NCBI GenBank assembly: GCA_904502225.1
Contig: CAJGDO010000002.1
Coordinates: 1 to 64,000 of the forward strand
DNA: 64,000 nt
Source of the DNA: an uncultured Clostridia bacterium
Lineage (GTDB): Bacteria; Bacillota; Clostridia; Christensenellales; Borkfalkiaceae
Direction of reading: 5' to 3'
The notes under the pieces were generated by a model. It was not told where the DNA came from and did no database searches. It worked only from the letters and a program-made list of their open reading frames with translations. The position numbers were made by a program, and so were the translations under genes. This document shows, in pieces, positions 24,912 through 33,430 of the stretch. Numbering within the stretch: the first letter of the stretch is position 1; every line of letters begins with the position of its first letter.

Positions 24912-25625
24912 ATGGATTTTTGGTCAGTCACTCAAAGCCTTTTACAAGGCTTTGAGGTCACTTGTTTAATTTTTATAATTACCCTTTTGTTTTCTTTACC
25001 ATTAGGGCTTATTATTGCTTTTGGGTCTATGTCAAAGTTCCCACCACTTAAATTTGTGGTAAGGATTTTTGTTTGGATTATCCGTGGCATACCTTTAATG
25101 CTACAAGTTTTTATCGTTTACTATATGGTAAAAATTGATGGTATAAACGTTTGGGGAAAAGTAAACAAGTTTTTCTATTTTGAACTCGGTTGGAGTGTTG
25201 GTCCAGCAGAACTAAACGGTGAAGGCTTTGGCGGTTTAATCGCCGTATTGATTGCCTTTATTATTAACTACGCTTGTTATTTTTCTGAAATTTTTAGAGG
25301 TGGTATTTCAAGCATACAAAAAGGTCAGTACGAGGCGGGTAAGGTCTTGGGCTTAAAGAAAGGTCAAATCTTCTCAAAAATCGTGCTTTTACAAGTGTTT
25401 AAGCGTATTTTAGCACCTATGGGCAATGAAGTTATTACCCTAGTTAAAGACACGGCTTTATCAAACTCTATCGGCATTTTGGAAATTATTTTGGTTTCAA
25501 AATCATTTACCTATCAAGCAATTTGGCCACTTTTCTATTCGGGTGCATTTTACTTGGTTTTCGTCGGAATTTTAACACTTCTTTTCGGCTATTTAGAAAA
25601 GAAATTGTCGTTTTATAAGGAGTAA
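24912..25625 (+). CDS. Amino acid ABC transporter permease
   Basis: 237 aa HisM/GlnP-type permease. About five membrane helices; IRGIPLMLQVFIVYYMV near the first third and the EAA-loop region YEAGKVLGLKKGQIFSKIVL (with ISSIQKGQYEAGKVLGL) that contacts the ATPase. Spaced 21 nt from the binding-protein gene and 3 nt from the ATPase gene. Confidence 0.92.
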   Translation: MDFWSVTQSLLQGFEVTCLIFIITLLFSLPLGLIIAFGSMSKFPPLKFVVRIFVWIIRGIPLMLQVFIVYYMVKIDGINVWGKVNKFFYFELGWSVGPAELNGEGFGGLIAVLIAFIINYACYFSEIFRGGISSIQKGQYEAGKVLGLKKGQIFSKIVLLQVFKRILAPMGNEVITLVKDTALSNSIGILEIILVSKSFTYQAIWPLFYSGAFYLVFVGILTLLFGYLEKKLSFYKE

Positions 25626-25628
25626 ATT

Positions 25629-26501
25629 ATGGCTTATTTAGAAATTAAAGGTTTTAAAAAGTCTTTTTCTAACTTTGAAGTATTAAAAGGCATTGACTTT
25701 TCGCTTGAAAAAGGGCAAGTTTTATCTATTATCGGCCCATCAGGTAGCGGTAAAAGTACACTTCTTCGCTCGCTTAACTTTTTAGAAACGCCAGACGAAG
25801 GGGTTATGATTTTAGATAACGAAGTGCTTTTTGACGCCAAAACGGCTAAATCAGACGGCGAAAAGGTTTTGAGAAACAAACGCCTTAACTTTGGCTTGGT
25901 TTTCCAATCTTTCCACCTTTTCCCACAATATAACGTGCTAAAAAACATTACTCTTGCACCTACTCTTTTACTTAAAGACAAGGTTAAAGAATACAAAAAA
26001 GAACTTAAAAAAGACAAGTCGCTTGGCTTTAAAAATAGAAAGGAACTGGTTAATCAATTTAAAAAAGAACAAACCGAATTGATTGAACAAAACGCACTTT
26101 CACTTTTAGAAAAAATCGGCTTAACTGAAAAAGCATCTTCTTATCCTTGTGAACTTTCTGGTGGGCAATGTCAACGTGTTGCTATTGCCCGTGCTCTTGC
26201 ATTAAACCCAAAAGTTTTGTGCTTTGACGAGCCAACTAGTGCCCTTGACCCAGAACTTACGGGCGAAGTGTTAAAGGTTATCCGCTCTCTTAAAGGTCAA
26301 GATAGAACAATGATTATCGTGACCCACGAAATGGGTTTTGCTAAAAACGTTTCGGATAAAATTATCTTCCTTTACGACGGTGTTGTTGAAGAAGAAGGCA
26401 AGCCAAAACAAGTTTTTGAAAAGCCAAAGTCAGAAAAACTGGTGCATTTTTTGTCAAACTTAACTGAAAAAGACGGTGACCTTAATAAACAAAAAGCGTA
26501 A
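25629..26501 (+). CDS. Amino acid ABC transporter ATP-binding protein with an internal charged insertion
   Basis: 290 aa, about 45 longer than usual GlnQ/HisP proteins. Walker A GPSGSGKST, Q-loop FQSFHLFPQYNVLKNITLAP, signature LSGGQCQRVAIARALA, Walker B VLCFDEPTSALDP, switch VTHEMGF. The extra residues (about 118-160) lie between the Q-loop region and the signature helix and are rich in Lys and Glu (DKVKEYKKELKKDKSLGFKN). All catalytic motifs are intact. It energises the permease encoded just upstream. Confidence 0.92.
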   Translation: MAYLEIKGFKKSFSNFEVLKGIDFSLEKGQVLSIIGPSGSGKSTLLRSLNFLETPDEGVMILDNEVLFDAKTAKSDGEKVLRNKRLNFGLVFQSFHLFPQYNVLKNITLAPTLLLKDKVKEYKKELKKDKSLGFKNRKELVNQFKKEQTELIEQNALSLLEKIGLTEKASSYPCELSGGQCQRVAIARALALNPKVLCFDEPTSALDPELTGEVLKVIRSLKGQDRTMIIVTHEMGFAKNVSDKIIFLYDGVVEEEGKPKQVFEKPKSEKLVHFLSNLTEKDGDLNKQKA

Positions 26502-26510
26502 GGTGAAATT

Positions 26511-26771
26511 ATGGGAACAAATCAAGATTACACCGAACTTTATTCGGCAATTTTAAAACTAAAAAGCATAAGCGATTGTGAAGAGTTTTTTTCCGACCTT
26601 TTAACCATAAAAGAATTAAACTCTATGACCCAAAGGGTGGTTGCGGGAAAACTTTTGCTCTCTGGCGAAACTTATGAAAAAATCATTTCTAAAACTGATA
26701 TTTCATCAGCAACCCTATCCCGTGTTTCAAGATGCGTTAAGTACGGAAAAGGCTATAAAAAGTTTTTATAA
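26511..26771 (+). CDS. TrpR-like regulator, YerC/YecD family
   Basis: 86 aa. The pattern LLTIKELNSMTQRVVAGKLL followed by SGETYEKIISKTDISSATLS and RVSRCVKYGKGYK matches the YerC/YecD group of TrpR-superfamily proteins, with a helix-turn-helix at about 50-75. Lies 9 nt after the transporter ATPase gene, so it is cotranscribed. A role in sensing an amino acid and controlling this operon is plausible but inferred. Confidence 0.88.
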   Translation: MGTNQDYTELYSAILKLKSISDCEEFFSDLLTIKELNSMTQRVVAGKLLLSGETYEKIISKTDISSATLSRVSRCVKYGKGYKKFL

Positions 26772-26786
26772 AAGTTAATAAAAAAG

Positions 26787-26818
26787 AAAAGTTGGTAAGT
26801 AAAAACTTATCAACTTTT
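26787..26818. terminator. Bidirectional terminator between convergent operons
   Basis: AAAAGTTGGTAAGT / ACTTATCAACTTTT (one G-T pair) with a 4-A loop and T-runs on both sides. Confidence 0.8.
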
Positions 26819-26822
26819 TTAA

Positions 26823-27287
26823 TTATATGACGTTTATAACAAACACGTTTTTCTTTTTTGCATAGTTTACAGTGTTGAACGTTCCGCCCGAATTTCTGTT
26901 TAAATAACACAACACAGCAAAACTATTATCCACCATAAACTCGTTTCTTTTTTGCATACAATAAGGGGTATATTCTGGGCTTAAAACCACCTTTTCATCA
27001 GCGACGGATAAAAGCCTAAAATACTCTTCTTTTTGCTTAAAATTAAATCTTTCGGGCTGTGATGGGCAAGGAACACAGGCAATAATTTTAATGTCGTTTT
27101 TCTCTCTTAATCTTTCCAAAATCTGAAAACACAATGTGTCAAAACCCAAGGCCATACCTATCAAAAACGTGTTAAAGCCTTTTTCGATTAACTTAACCAA
27201 AAAACCCTCAACTCTTTCTTTATTTAAGTCTTTACCAATATATCTATGCCCTGAAACACAAATTGTTTTTTCTCTTATAATTTCCAT
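26823..27287 (-). CDS. SLOG-family (DUF1273/YpsA-like) nucleotide-binding protein
   Basis: 154 aa. The Rossmann-like SLOG pattern is visible: KTICVSGHRYIGKDL at the N-terminus, FLIGMALGFDTLCFQILERL (the GxxxGxD region), VPCPSQPERF, and DNSFAVLCYLNRNSGGTFNT. SLOG proteins bind nucleotide-derived ligands, and some act in signalling or defence; no effector domain is fused here. It follows rsmG by 2 nt, so it is cotranscribed with it. Exact function unknown. Confidence 0.78.
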   Translation of the reverse strand: MEIIREKTICVSGHRYIGKDLNKERVEGFLVKLIEKGFNTFLIGMALGFDTLCFQILERLREKNDIKIIACVPCPSQPERFNFKQKEEYFRLLSVADEKVVLSPEYTPYCMQKRNEFMVDNSFAVLCYLNRNSGGTFNTVNYAKKKNVFVINVI

Positions 27288-27289
27288 AA

Positions 27290-27970
27290 TTAAAGCGGTT
27301 TTTTTCTTTCCTTTCCGTTTCCCCTTGGATAAATTGCCGGCGTGTTATTTTCCTTTCTAATAGTTATAATTTGCCTTGTTGCATCGCTTAAAGAAAAGTT
27401 ATCAACTTTTTCTAATTTACCACCCAAAATCTTGATTGCGTTTTGTGCCTCGTCAATTTCTTCTTGTGCGTTTCCTTTATAAGCAATAAACTTTCCACCT
27501 TTTTTAACAAACGGCATACAATATTCACATAAAGTATTAAGTCTTGCAACAGCACGGGCAGAACACATATCAAACTTTTCCCTATAATTTTTATCTTTTG
27601 CAAGGTCTTCTGCTCTGCCACAAATAACGCTGACGTTGGTAAGTTTTAAGTTATCAACAACGGCTTTTAAGAACTCACATTTTTTGCCCGTGGAATCAAC
27701 CATTACTAACGAAAGGTCATCTTTAAAAATCCTTATAGGAATAGCGGGAAATCCCCCTCCCGAACCAATATCTATCAACGTTTTCCCGTCAACGTTATCA
27801 ACGTTTAATAAACTGTCGATAAAGTGTTTTTCAATAACTTCTTCTCGCTCTGTGATAGCAGTTATGTTGAATTTTTGGTTATATTCCATCAATAGTTGAT
27901 AATATTTTTCAAACTTTTCTATCTTTTCGTTTGAAATTTTTATGTTATATTTTTCAAAATAATTTTTCAT
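27290..27970 (-). CDS. rsmG: 16S rRNA (guanine527-N7)-methyltransferase
   Basis: 226 aa. Class I SAM-dependent methyltransferase: KHFIDSLLNVDNVDGKTLID, GSGGGFPAIPIRIF, VDSTGKKCEFLKAV and SARAVARLNTLCEYCMPFVK are RsmG hallmarks. It methylates G527 of 16S rRNA (loss gives low-level streptomycin resistance in other bacteria). The start is taken as 27970: a 17-nt-spaced promoter places the transcript start on the A of this ATG, giving a leaderless mRNA; an upstream ATG at 27988 would lie in the promoter spacer. No Shine-Dalgarno sequence is present at either. Confidence 0.93.
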   Translation of the reverse strand: MKNYFEKYNIKISNEKIEKFEKYYQLLMEYNQKFNITAITEREEVIEKHFIDSLLNVDNVDGKTLIDIGSGGGFPAIPIRIFKDDLSLVMVDSTGKKCEFLKAVVDNLKLTNVSVICGRAEDLAKDKNYREKFDMCSARAVARLNTLCEYCMPFVKKGGKFIAYKGNAQEEIDEAQNAIKILGGKLEKVDNFSLSDATRQIITIRKENNTPAIYPRGNGKERKKPL

Positions 27971-27976
27971 AGAAAA

Positions 27977-28005
27977 AGTATAACACATTGGTAAAAATTT
28001 TTCAA
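27977..28005 (-). promoter_or_regulatory. Promoter of rsmG, predicting a leaderless transcript
   Basis: Minus strand TTGAAA, 17-nt spacer, TATACT; the -10 ends 6 nt before the ATG at 27970. Confidence 0.6.
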
Positions 28006-28273
28006 TTTTTTTTAACCTTTTTAATAATTTTTATAGTTATCAAACAAAATTAAAAGTTATAACTTTTTTATAAACGTTTTATCTACATATCTTTTCATTA
28101 AGGATTATATAACGAAAAAACACTTATCAACTTTTCAACGCCATACTACTATACCTAATACCTTTTTAAATTTAAAAAATAAATAAAAAAAACAATACAA
28201 AGGAAATTAAAAAATTAAAAATTTTTGTTTTTTCTAAAAAAGGAAAATAGCAAATTTATCATTAGAAAAAGCC

Positions 28274-28302
28274 TTGATTTTTTTTCCCTTTTATTATATA
28301 AT
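28274..28302 (+). promoter_or_regulatory. Promoter of dnaN
   Basis: TTGATT, 17-nt spacer, TATAAT. Transcript start about 28309, so an ATG-like start at 28274 is excluded. Confidence 0.65.
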
Positions 28303-28363
28303 AAAAGGGTATAATTTAAATAACGATTTTTTTCTTAAAATAAAGGATAAACGGAGGGGAAAA

Positions 28364-29464
28364 ATGAAACTTATATGTGACGGTCTTGATTTATCAGATG
28401 CAGTGTTAAAGGTTAGCAAAGCGTTAAGCGTAAAAGCATCTAACCCTATATTAGAAGGAATTAAAATTACTGCAAAGGGCGATACTTTAACTTTGCTTGC
28501 AACCGATATGGAACTTACCATTGAAAAGAAGATTAAAGCAGACGTTTTGATGGAAGGCGAAACAGTTGTTGTTGGTAAATATTTTGTTGAGTTTGTTAAA
28601 AAACTTGAAAAAGAACAAATTGAACTTTCACGCCTTTATGACGGTCAGTTAAAAATTAAATATTCTGATTCTGAAAGCGAACTTCAAATCTTCCCTGCTG
28701 AAAACTTCCCAAAGATTGAAAAAGATGAAGATGGCAATTTTATAGAATTGACCCAAAAAGATTTTAAGGAAATTGTTGAAAAAACGGCTTTTGCTTGTTC
28801 AGCAGACGATTCAAGGCCAATCTTAAAAGGTTGTTTATTTGAAATAAACGATAGTTTATTGACAGCAGTTGCTCTTGACGGGTTTAGAATGGCTGTTGTT
28901 AAAAAACAAGTTTTATCTGACCAAAACATTAAGGCTGTTATACCTGCAAGAGCACTTAACGAAATTATCAGACTTTTAGATAAAGATGAAAACACGATTA
29001 AAATTTATATTCAAAAGAATTCACTTTTCGTTCAAGTGGAAAACACTGTTTTAATGAGCAGACTAATTGAGGGCGAATTTGTTAAGTATAACCACATTTT
29101 GCCAGCAAATTTTGAAAATAAATTAACTGTTAATAGGCAAGCACTTTTAACAAGTATTGAAAGAGCATCAATCGTTGCAAGAAACGATAGATATAACGTT
29201 GTTAAGTTTGATATTAAAGAAGATATGATGTCAATAAGTGCAAAATCTGAAATTGGTGTGGTAAACGAAAACGTTTCAGTTATGCTAACAGGTAAAGATT
29301 TAACAATCGCATTTAACGGCAAATTTATTATAGAATATCTAAAAATAATTGATGACGAATTTATAACGATAAATCTTAACACGCCAATCGACCCTTGCAC
29401 AATCACTGCAGTGGGTAAAGAAAGTTCGTTATATTTAGTTCTTCCTGTAAGAATTAGTGCATAA
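28364..29464 (+). CDS. dnaN: DNA polymerase III subunit beta (sliding clamp)
   Basis: 366 aa. Starts MKLICDGLDLSDAVLKVSKA with GGAGGGG at ideal spacing and ends with the clamp C-terminus DPCTITAVGKESSLYLVLPV plus RISA. Three clamp domains are present. The ring tethers polymerase III to DNA. It heads a run with rpmH, rnpA, yidD, yidC and jag, whereas in most Bacillota dnaN follows dnaA; dnaA is here about 9 kb away. Confidence 0.96.
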   Translation: MKLICDGLDLSDAVLKVSKALSVKASNPILEGIKITAKGDTLTLLATDMELTIEKKIKADVLMEGETVVVGKYFVEFVKKLEKEQIELSRLYDGQLKIKYSDSESELQIFPAENFPKIEKDEDGNFIELTQKDFKEIVEKTAFACSADDSRPILKGCLFEINDSLLTAVALDGFRMAVVKKQVLSDQNIKAVIPARALNEIIRLLDKDENTIKIYIQKNSLFVQVENTVLMSRLIEGEFVKYNHILPANFENKLTVNRQALLTSIERASIVARNDRYNVVKFDIKEDMMSISAKSEIGVVNENVSVMLTGKDLTIAFNGKFIIEYLKIIDDEFITINLNTPIDPCTITAVGKESSLYLVLPVRISA

Positions 29465-29468
29465 ATCA

Positions 29469-29497
29469 TTGACAAAATAAAAAATTATATATACAAT
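29469..29497 (+). promoter_or_regulatory. Promoter of rpmH
   Basis: TTGACA, 17-nt spacer, TACAAT, just after the dnaN stop; about 45 nt upstream of rpmH. Confidence 0.7.
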
Positions 29498-29544
29498 ATA
29501 TAAGCAAAAAAATATTAAAAACAAAAGGTTTAAGGAGATAGATT

Positions 29545-29679
29545 ATGAAACAAACGTATCAACCTAAAAAAAGACAAAGAAGTAAAGTTCACGGATTTAG
29601 AGCAAGAATGAAAACACGCAACGGTAAAAACGTGTTAAAGAGACGTCGTAATAAAGGTCGTCATAAACTCTCTGCATAA
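29545..29679 (+). CDS. rpmH: 50S ribosomal protein L34
   Basis: 44 aa, below usual ORF size cut-offs. Reads [20 protein letters not shown] and continues [20 protein letters not shown], an unmistakable L34. AAGGAG lies upstream. The rpmH-rnpA pair is nearly universal. Confidence 0.97.
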   Translation: MKQTYQPKKRQRSKVHGFRARMKTRNGKNVLKRRRNKGRHKLSA

Positions 29680-29682
29680 TAA

Positions 29683-30015
29683 ATGAAAAAAGAGTTTAGG
29701 TTAAAAAAAGAAAAAGATTTCAATTTAGTATTTAATAAAGGGAAAAGACTGTTTAGTTCTGACCTAACACTAATTTATTTTGAACAAAAAGAATTGAAAG
29801 TTGGCTTCGCCGTGGGTAAGAAACACGGCGGAAGCGTAAAAAGGAATAGAATTAAACGTCTTTTACGGGAATCTTTTAGAAGTTTTAGTTTGGATTTAAG
29901 ACAAAACTTCTTTTTTGTTTTTATACCGAAAGTAAAAGAAGAATATACGCTTGAAAGTTTTAAAAAGAATATGGAGTATCTTTTTATTAAGGGTGGATTT
30001 ATAGAAAAATGTTAA
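29683..30015 (+). CDS. rnpA: Ribonuclease P protein component
   Basis: 110 aa. KKEKDFNLVFNKGKRLFSSD and the basic helix VKRNRIKRLLRESFRSF are the RnpA hallmarks. It binds RNase P RNA (encoded here at about 41.6-41.95 kb) and helps process tRNA 5' ends. It starts 3 nt after rpmH and overlaps yidD by 7 nt. Confidence 0.95.
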   Translation: MKKEFRLKKEKDFNLVFNKGKRLFSSDLTLIYFEQKELKVGFAVGKKHGGSVKRNRIKRLLRESFRSFSLDLRQNFFFVFIPKVKEEYTLESFKKNMEYLFIKGGFIEKC

Positions 30016-30242
30016 AATTTATAAGCGTTAAATTGATAAGGTTTTATCAGAAATATTTATCAAAAGGGACATGTATGTATATCCCCTCTTGCTCTCAATA
30101 TACTTTGGAAGCAATTTTAAAACACGGCTTTTTTGTGGGCTGGTTTTTAGGGATAAAAAGGATTTTAAGATGCACGCCTTGGTGTAAGGGCGGTTTTGAT
30201 AAGGTCCCTGATAAAAAAAGCGTAATTAAGTGGGTATATTAA
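30009..30242 (+). CDS. yidD: Membrane protein insertion efficiency factor YidD
   Basis: 77 aa. Family motifs RFYQKYLSKGTCMYIPSCSQ, YTLEAILKHGFFVGWFLGIK and ILRCTPWCKGGFDKVP are all present. YidD is a small membrane-associated protein that helps YidC. It overlaps rnpA and lies 1 nt from yidC. Confidence 0.95.
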   Translation: MLKFISVKLIRFYQKYLSKGTCMYIPSCSQYTLEAILKHGFFVGWFLGIKRILRCTPWCKGGFDKVPDKKSVIKWVY

Positions 30243-30243
30243 A

Positions 30244-31800
30244 ATGGAAATTTTAAATTTTTCCAAGCCAAGTACAGGCAGTTGGATTGTTGATATAATA
30301 TTTTGGATAGTATCTATTTGCGGAAACGTTGCAGTGGGCGTAATTGTGTTTACAATTGTTCTTAAATTGCTAACCTTCCCATTTGACTATTTTTCAAGAG
30401 CGTCTATGAGGAAGAACTCTGTTAAAATGGAAGAGATGCGGCCAGAATTAGAAAAATTGCAAAGACAATATGCAGACAATAAAGAAATGTATAACAGAAA
30501 AATGATGGCGTTATACAAGAGAAACGGCTATTCTATGTGGGGGGCTTGCTTACCAACCATTTTAACGCTTGTTATCTTTATCGTTGCAATTAATGCATTT
30601 ACCGATTACTCAAAATTCCAAAACAAGACCTATTTTTATAATATGAGCAACTCTTACAACAACGTTGTTTATGCAGGTTTTGACGTTGATGACCAAGAAA
30701 GGTATATTTATAGAGATAAAAACGGTAAACTTATAGTAGATTGTGCAAGCATTTTAAGTGATGATACTAATTCAGATAATAAAATTGATGAAGTTGACGG
30801 TTTTAATAATACTGAATTTGATATTAATTATGAAATTGTTTTTGATGAAATTAAAGATGGAAAAACATATTCTAAATTTGTTTTAACAACCACAAACAGT
30901 TATATCACTTACGAACACACTTTCTATGAAGAAAACGGCCAAAAAACTTGGATTAAAGAAAGTTTTAAGCCAAGAGCAGATATTTTAGAAACTGTTGCAA
31001 GTCAGGACGGATATAAGTTAGCGACTGAAGAAAACAATTTCTTAAAGGTAAACGGTAAAACTTTTAACGAGTTAAAAGACCTTGTTAACGAAAATCAAGA
31101 AAACGTTTGGACGGCGGAAAAGTTTATTTTAGATATTAGACAAAGTAAGTCTGCCCAAACTTATAAAAACGAACAACAATCATTCCTTTGGGTTAAAAAT
31201 ATTTGGGCAACCGATAGTTTAACTTCTCACCCAATCGAAAGCAGTTGGTCAACCTTTAAGCAAACACACGGCTATAACGGTGCAAATATTGGTAAGGATG
31301 GATATAATAACCTTATCGCAAAACTCGGTTATGAAAAAACCGCACCAAACGGCTATTACATTTTAGTTGCTTTAACCGCATTATCTTCGTTGTTTATGCA
31401 ACTTGTTATGGGTAATTCACAAAAAGCACAAATGGAATTGCAAACTGTTGACGGGCAAGGTGCACAAACACAAAAGGTTATGAAATGGGTTATGCCTATT
31501 ATGATGGCAGTGTTTGCGTTTATGTACACGGCAGCGTTCTCGCTTTACATTGTCGTAAGTTCGATTATAAGTATTGCAACAACCTATTTGATTAACGTTA
31601 TCGTTGATATTCAACTTAAAAAAGAAAATGCTAACAAAAAGACTGACACGAAAGTTCGTGGAAGAATTTACGTTAAGCAACCTGAACCTAAAAAGGAAGA
31701 GCCTAAAAAGGAAAAGAAAAATAAGGACGACAAGTTTGCTCACGAACAAGGCGGAGACTTTTTGACAGGTAAAATTAAGGTTAAGAAAAAGAATAAATAA
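30244..31800 (+). CDS. yidC: Membrane protein insertase YidC/OxaA
   Basis: 518 aa. First membrane helix VAVGVIVFTIVLKLLTFPFD, then RASMRKNSVKMEEMRPELEK and the cytoplasmic hairpin with KMMALYKRNGYSMWGACLPT. An unusually long extracytoplasmic segment (about 120-360, rich in Asn, Asp and Tyr) separates helix 2 from the last helices (MKWVMPIMMAVFAFMYTAAF). The C-terminus is a Lys-rich tail. It inserts proteins into the membrane alone or with Sec. Gram-positive YidC proteins are usually near 250-300 aa, so the long outer loop is notable though found in some clostridia. Confidence 0.93.
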   Translation: MEILNFSKPSTGSWIVDIIFWIVSICGNVAVGVIVFTIVLKLLTFPFDYFSRASMRKNSVKMEEMRPELEKLQRQYADNKEMYNRKMMALYKRNGYSMWGACLPTILTLVIFIVAINAFTDYSKFQNKTYFYNMSNSYNNVVYAGFDVDDQERYIYRDKNGKLIVDCASILSDDTNSDNKIDEVDGFNNTEFDINYEIVFDEIKDGKTYSKFVLTTTNSYITYEHTFYEENGQKTWIKESFKPRADILETVASQDGYKLATEENNFLKVNGKTFNELKDLVNENQENVWTAEKFILDIRQSKSAQTYKNEQQSFLWVKNIWATDSLTSHPIESSWSTFKQTHGYNGANIGKDGYNNLIAKLGYEKTAPNGYYILVALTALSSLFMQLVMGNSQKAQMELQTVDGQGAQTQKVMKWVMPIMMAVFAFMYTAAFSLYIVVSSIISIATTYLINVIVDIQLKKENANKKTDTKVRGRIYVKQPEPKKEEPKKEKKNKDDKFAHEQGGDFLTGKIKVKKKNK

Positions 31801-31825
31801 AAAAAATATAAAAAAGGAGAGCAAA

Positions 31826-32626
31826 ATGCAGTTTGTTGGCAAAACTATTGATGAAGCAATAGAATTAGGCTTAAAAGAAATGAATTTAGAAAAAAGCCAA
31901 GCAAACATAACCGTTTTAGCAGAGCCTGTTAAAGGTTTATTCGGCAAAATTAAGGTTATGGCAAAAGTAGAAATAGAAAAAATTGTTGATGAAAAAGAAA
32001 AAACTGCTGAATTTGTTAAAGAGATTGCAAAGTTTTTGGACCTTGACGTAAACACCGAAGTTTACGAAAAGGGCGATAAAACGGTTATTAAACTTGTTTC
32101 AAATGATTCAGCAAACGTTATCGGATACCGTGGTGAAGTTTTGGATGCAATCCAAACTTTAGCCGGTGCAAGCATGAACATTGGCAAAAAAGACTATAAA
32201 AAAGTGGTTGTTGACTGTGAAAACTATAGAGAAAAAAGAGAAGACACTTTAATTTCTCTTGCTAAAAAGTTGGAAGAAAAGGCAACCGAAATGAGAAGGG
32301 AAGTTATTTTAGAGCCTATGAGCCCTTATGAAAGAAGAATTATCCACACTACCCTATCCGATAGTCAAACTTGCACCACAAAGAGCGAAGGAAAAGAACC
32401 AAATAGATACGTTGTTATCGTTCCTTTTGATAAAGATGAATTTGCAAAGCCTTATAACGCAGGCAGAAACAAGCAAGACGGCAAAGGAAAAAGAGACTTT
32501 AATAAAAAAGGCAAAGGCTTTAACAACAAAAGAAGAGATAGAAAACCAAGCGGATTTTCTGAACAAAAGAAAAAAAGTCCTTTGAGTTTTGGCACTTACC
32601 TTGGAAACAGTTTAAAAGATAAATAA
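31826..32626 (+). CDS. jag: RNA-binding protein Jag/KhpB
   Basis: 266 aa. Jag-N domain at the start (VGKTIDEAIELGLKEMNLEK), a KH domain (VIGYRGEVLDAIQTLAGASM), then R3H (MSPYERRIIHTTLSDSQTCT..SEGKEPNRYVVI). The C-terminal ~60 residues are a basic, low-complexity tail (KQDGKGKRDFNKKGKGFNNK). KhpB binds RNA and influences cell elongation and sporulation in Firmicutes. It sits 25 nt after yidC, the usual order. Confidence 0.93.
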   Translation: MQFVGKTIDEAIELGLKEMNLEKSQANITVLAEPVKGLFGKIKVMAKVEIEKIVDEKEKTAEFVKEIAKFLDLDVNTEVYEKGDKTVIKLVSNDSANVIGYRGEVLDAIQTLAGASMNIGKKDYKKVVVDCENYREKREDTLISLAKKLEEKATEMRREVILEPMSPYERRIIHTTLSDSQTCTTKSEGKEPNRYVVIVPFDKDEFAKPYNAGRNKQDGKGKRDFNKKGKGFNNKRRDRKPSGFSEQKKKSPLSFGTYLGNSLKDK

Positions 32627-32690
32627 TAAGAAAAAACATATTGTTAATAAAAAAACAATATAATAAAAATACAAAAAGAAGGAAAGGAAA

Positions 32691-33314
32691 ATGGATATTT
32701 CAATAATTGTTATCATTTTATTGGCAGTTGCTCTATTATTTGGAACTCTTTTCGGTATGATGAGAGGCAGGAACCGTTCAATTCTTCGTTTGATTTTAAT
32801 TATCGGTTGTATCGCTGGTGCGGTTTGTTTGGTGCCAATGATAAAAGAAATCGTTATGGAAATCGACACGGGTAAAGGAACGCTTGGCGAAATGCTTACC
32901 GCAATGGAAGGCGAAGGCGGTGGAAACGTTCCACAAGAAATGCTAGATATTAGTTCGGCTCTTATGACAGCAATAAGCCTATTGATTTTCATATTAGTGT
33001 TCAACGTTTTGCGTTTTGTTTCTTGGCTTATCATCTTCCCTATCTGCAAAATCTTTGTTAAGAAAGATTTGATAAAGAAAAAGGGTTTTGGTGCAATCAT
33101 CGGTTTGGTTCAAGGATTGGTTATTGCGTTTGCAGTGCTTGTTCCACTAAACGGTTTAATTGGTGAATTACACACGATTTCAAGCACTGAAATAGAAGGT
33201 AAAACAATGATAGAAATACCTGCTGAATTGGGGCTTGATAAATATGAAGATTCTGCTATAAGCGGAGTTTTAACCTCAATCGGCGATTGGTATTATGAAT
33301 TAATAACAAAATAA
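32691..33314 (+). CDS. CvpA-like integral membrane protein
   Basis: 207 aa. Four to five hydrophobic segments: SIIVIILLAVALLFGTLFGM, ILRLILIIGCIAGAVCLVPM, LMTAISLLIFILVFNVLRFV and GAIIGLVQGLVIAFAVLVPL. The GMMRGRNRSILRL and GFGAIIGLVQG patterns are CvpA-like. A second CvpA-like gene is at 48657. Function unknown (CvpA is linked to colicin V production and envelope traits in other bacteria). Confidence 0.65.
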   Translation: MDISIIVIILLAVALLFGTLFGMMRGRNRSILRLILIIGCIAGAVCLVPMIKEIVMEIDTGKGTLGEMLTAMEGEGGGNVPQEMLDISSALMTAISLLIFILVFNVLRFVSWLIIFPICKIFVKKDLIKKKGFGAIIGLVQGLVIAFAVLVPLNGLIGELHTISSTEIEGKTMIEIPAELGLDKYEDSAISGVLTSIGDWYYELITK

Positions 33315-33336
33315 GAATTAAAAACAACCAAAAATA

Positions 33337-33364
33337 AAAGAAGAGTTAAAAATAACTCTTCTTT
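33337..33364 (+). terminator. Terminator after the CvpA-like gene
   Basis: AAAGAAGAGTTA / TAACTCTTCTTT with a 4-A loop, then a T-run. Confidence 0.85.
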
Positions 33365-33430
33365 TTTTGACTAAAATATTGATTTATTATATATAATTAT
33401 GTTAGAATAATAAAAAAAGCGAGAAAGAAA

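Larger units (their letters stand above)
27971..28363. other. AT-rich rsmG-dnaN intergenic region, candidate replication origin
   Basis: 393 bases between divergent rsmG and dnaN, extremely AT-rich. It has one DnaA-box-like site with a single mismatch (TTATCTACA, 28079-28087), a weaker one (TTATCAACT, 28124-28132) and a GTTATCAAAC (28036-28045). No gene is seen. Origins in this phylum lie near rsmG/rpmH/rnpA and dnaN, which supports the idea, but the box number is low. Confidence 0.35.
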
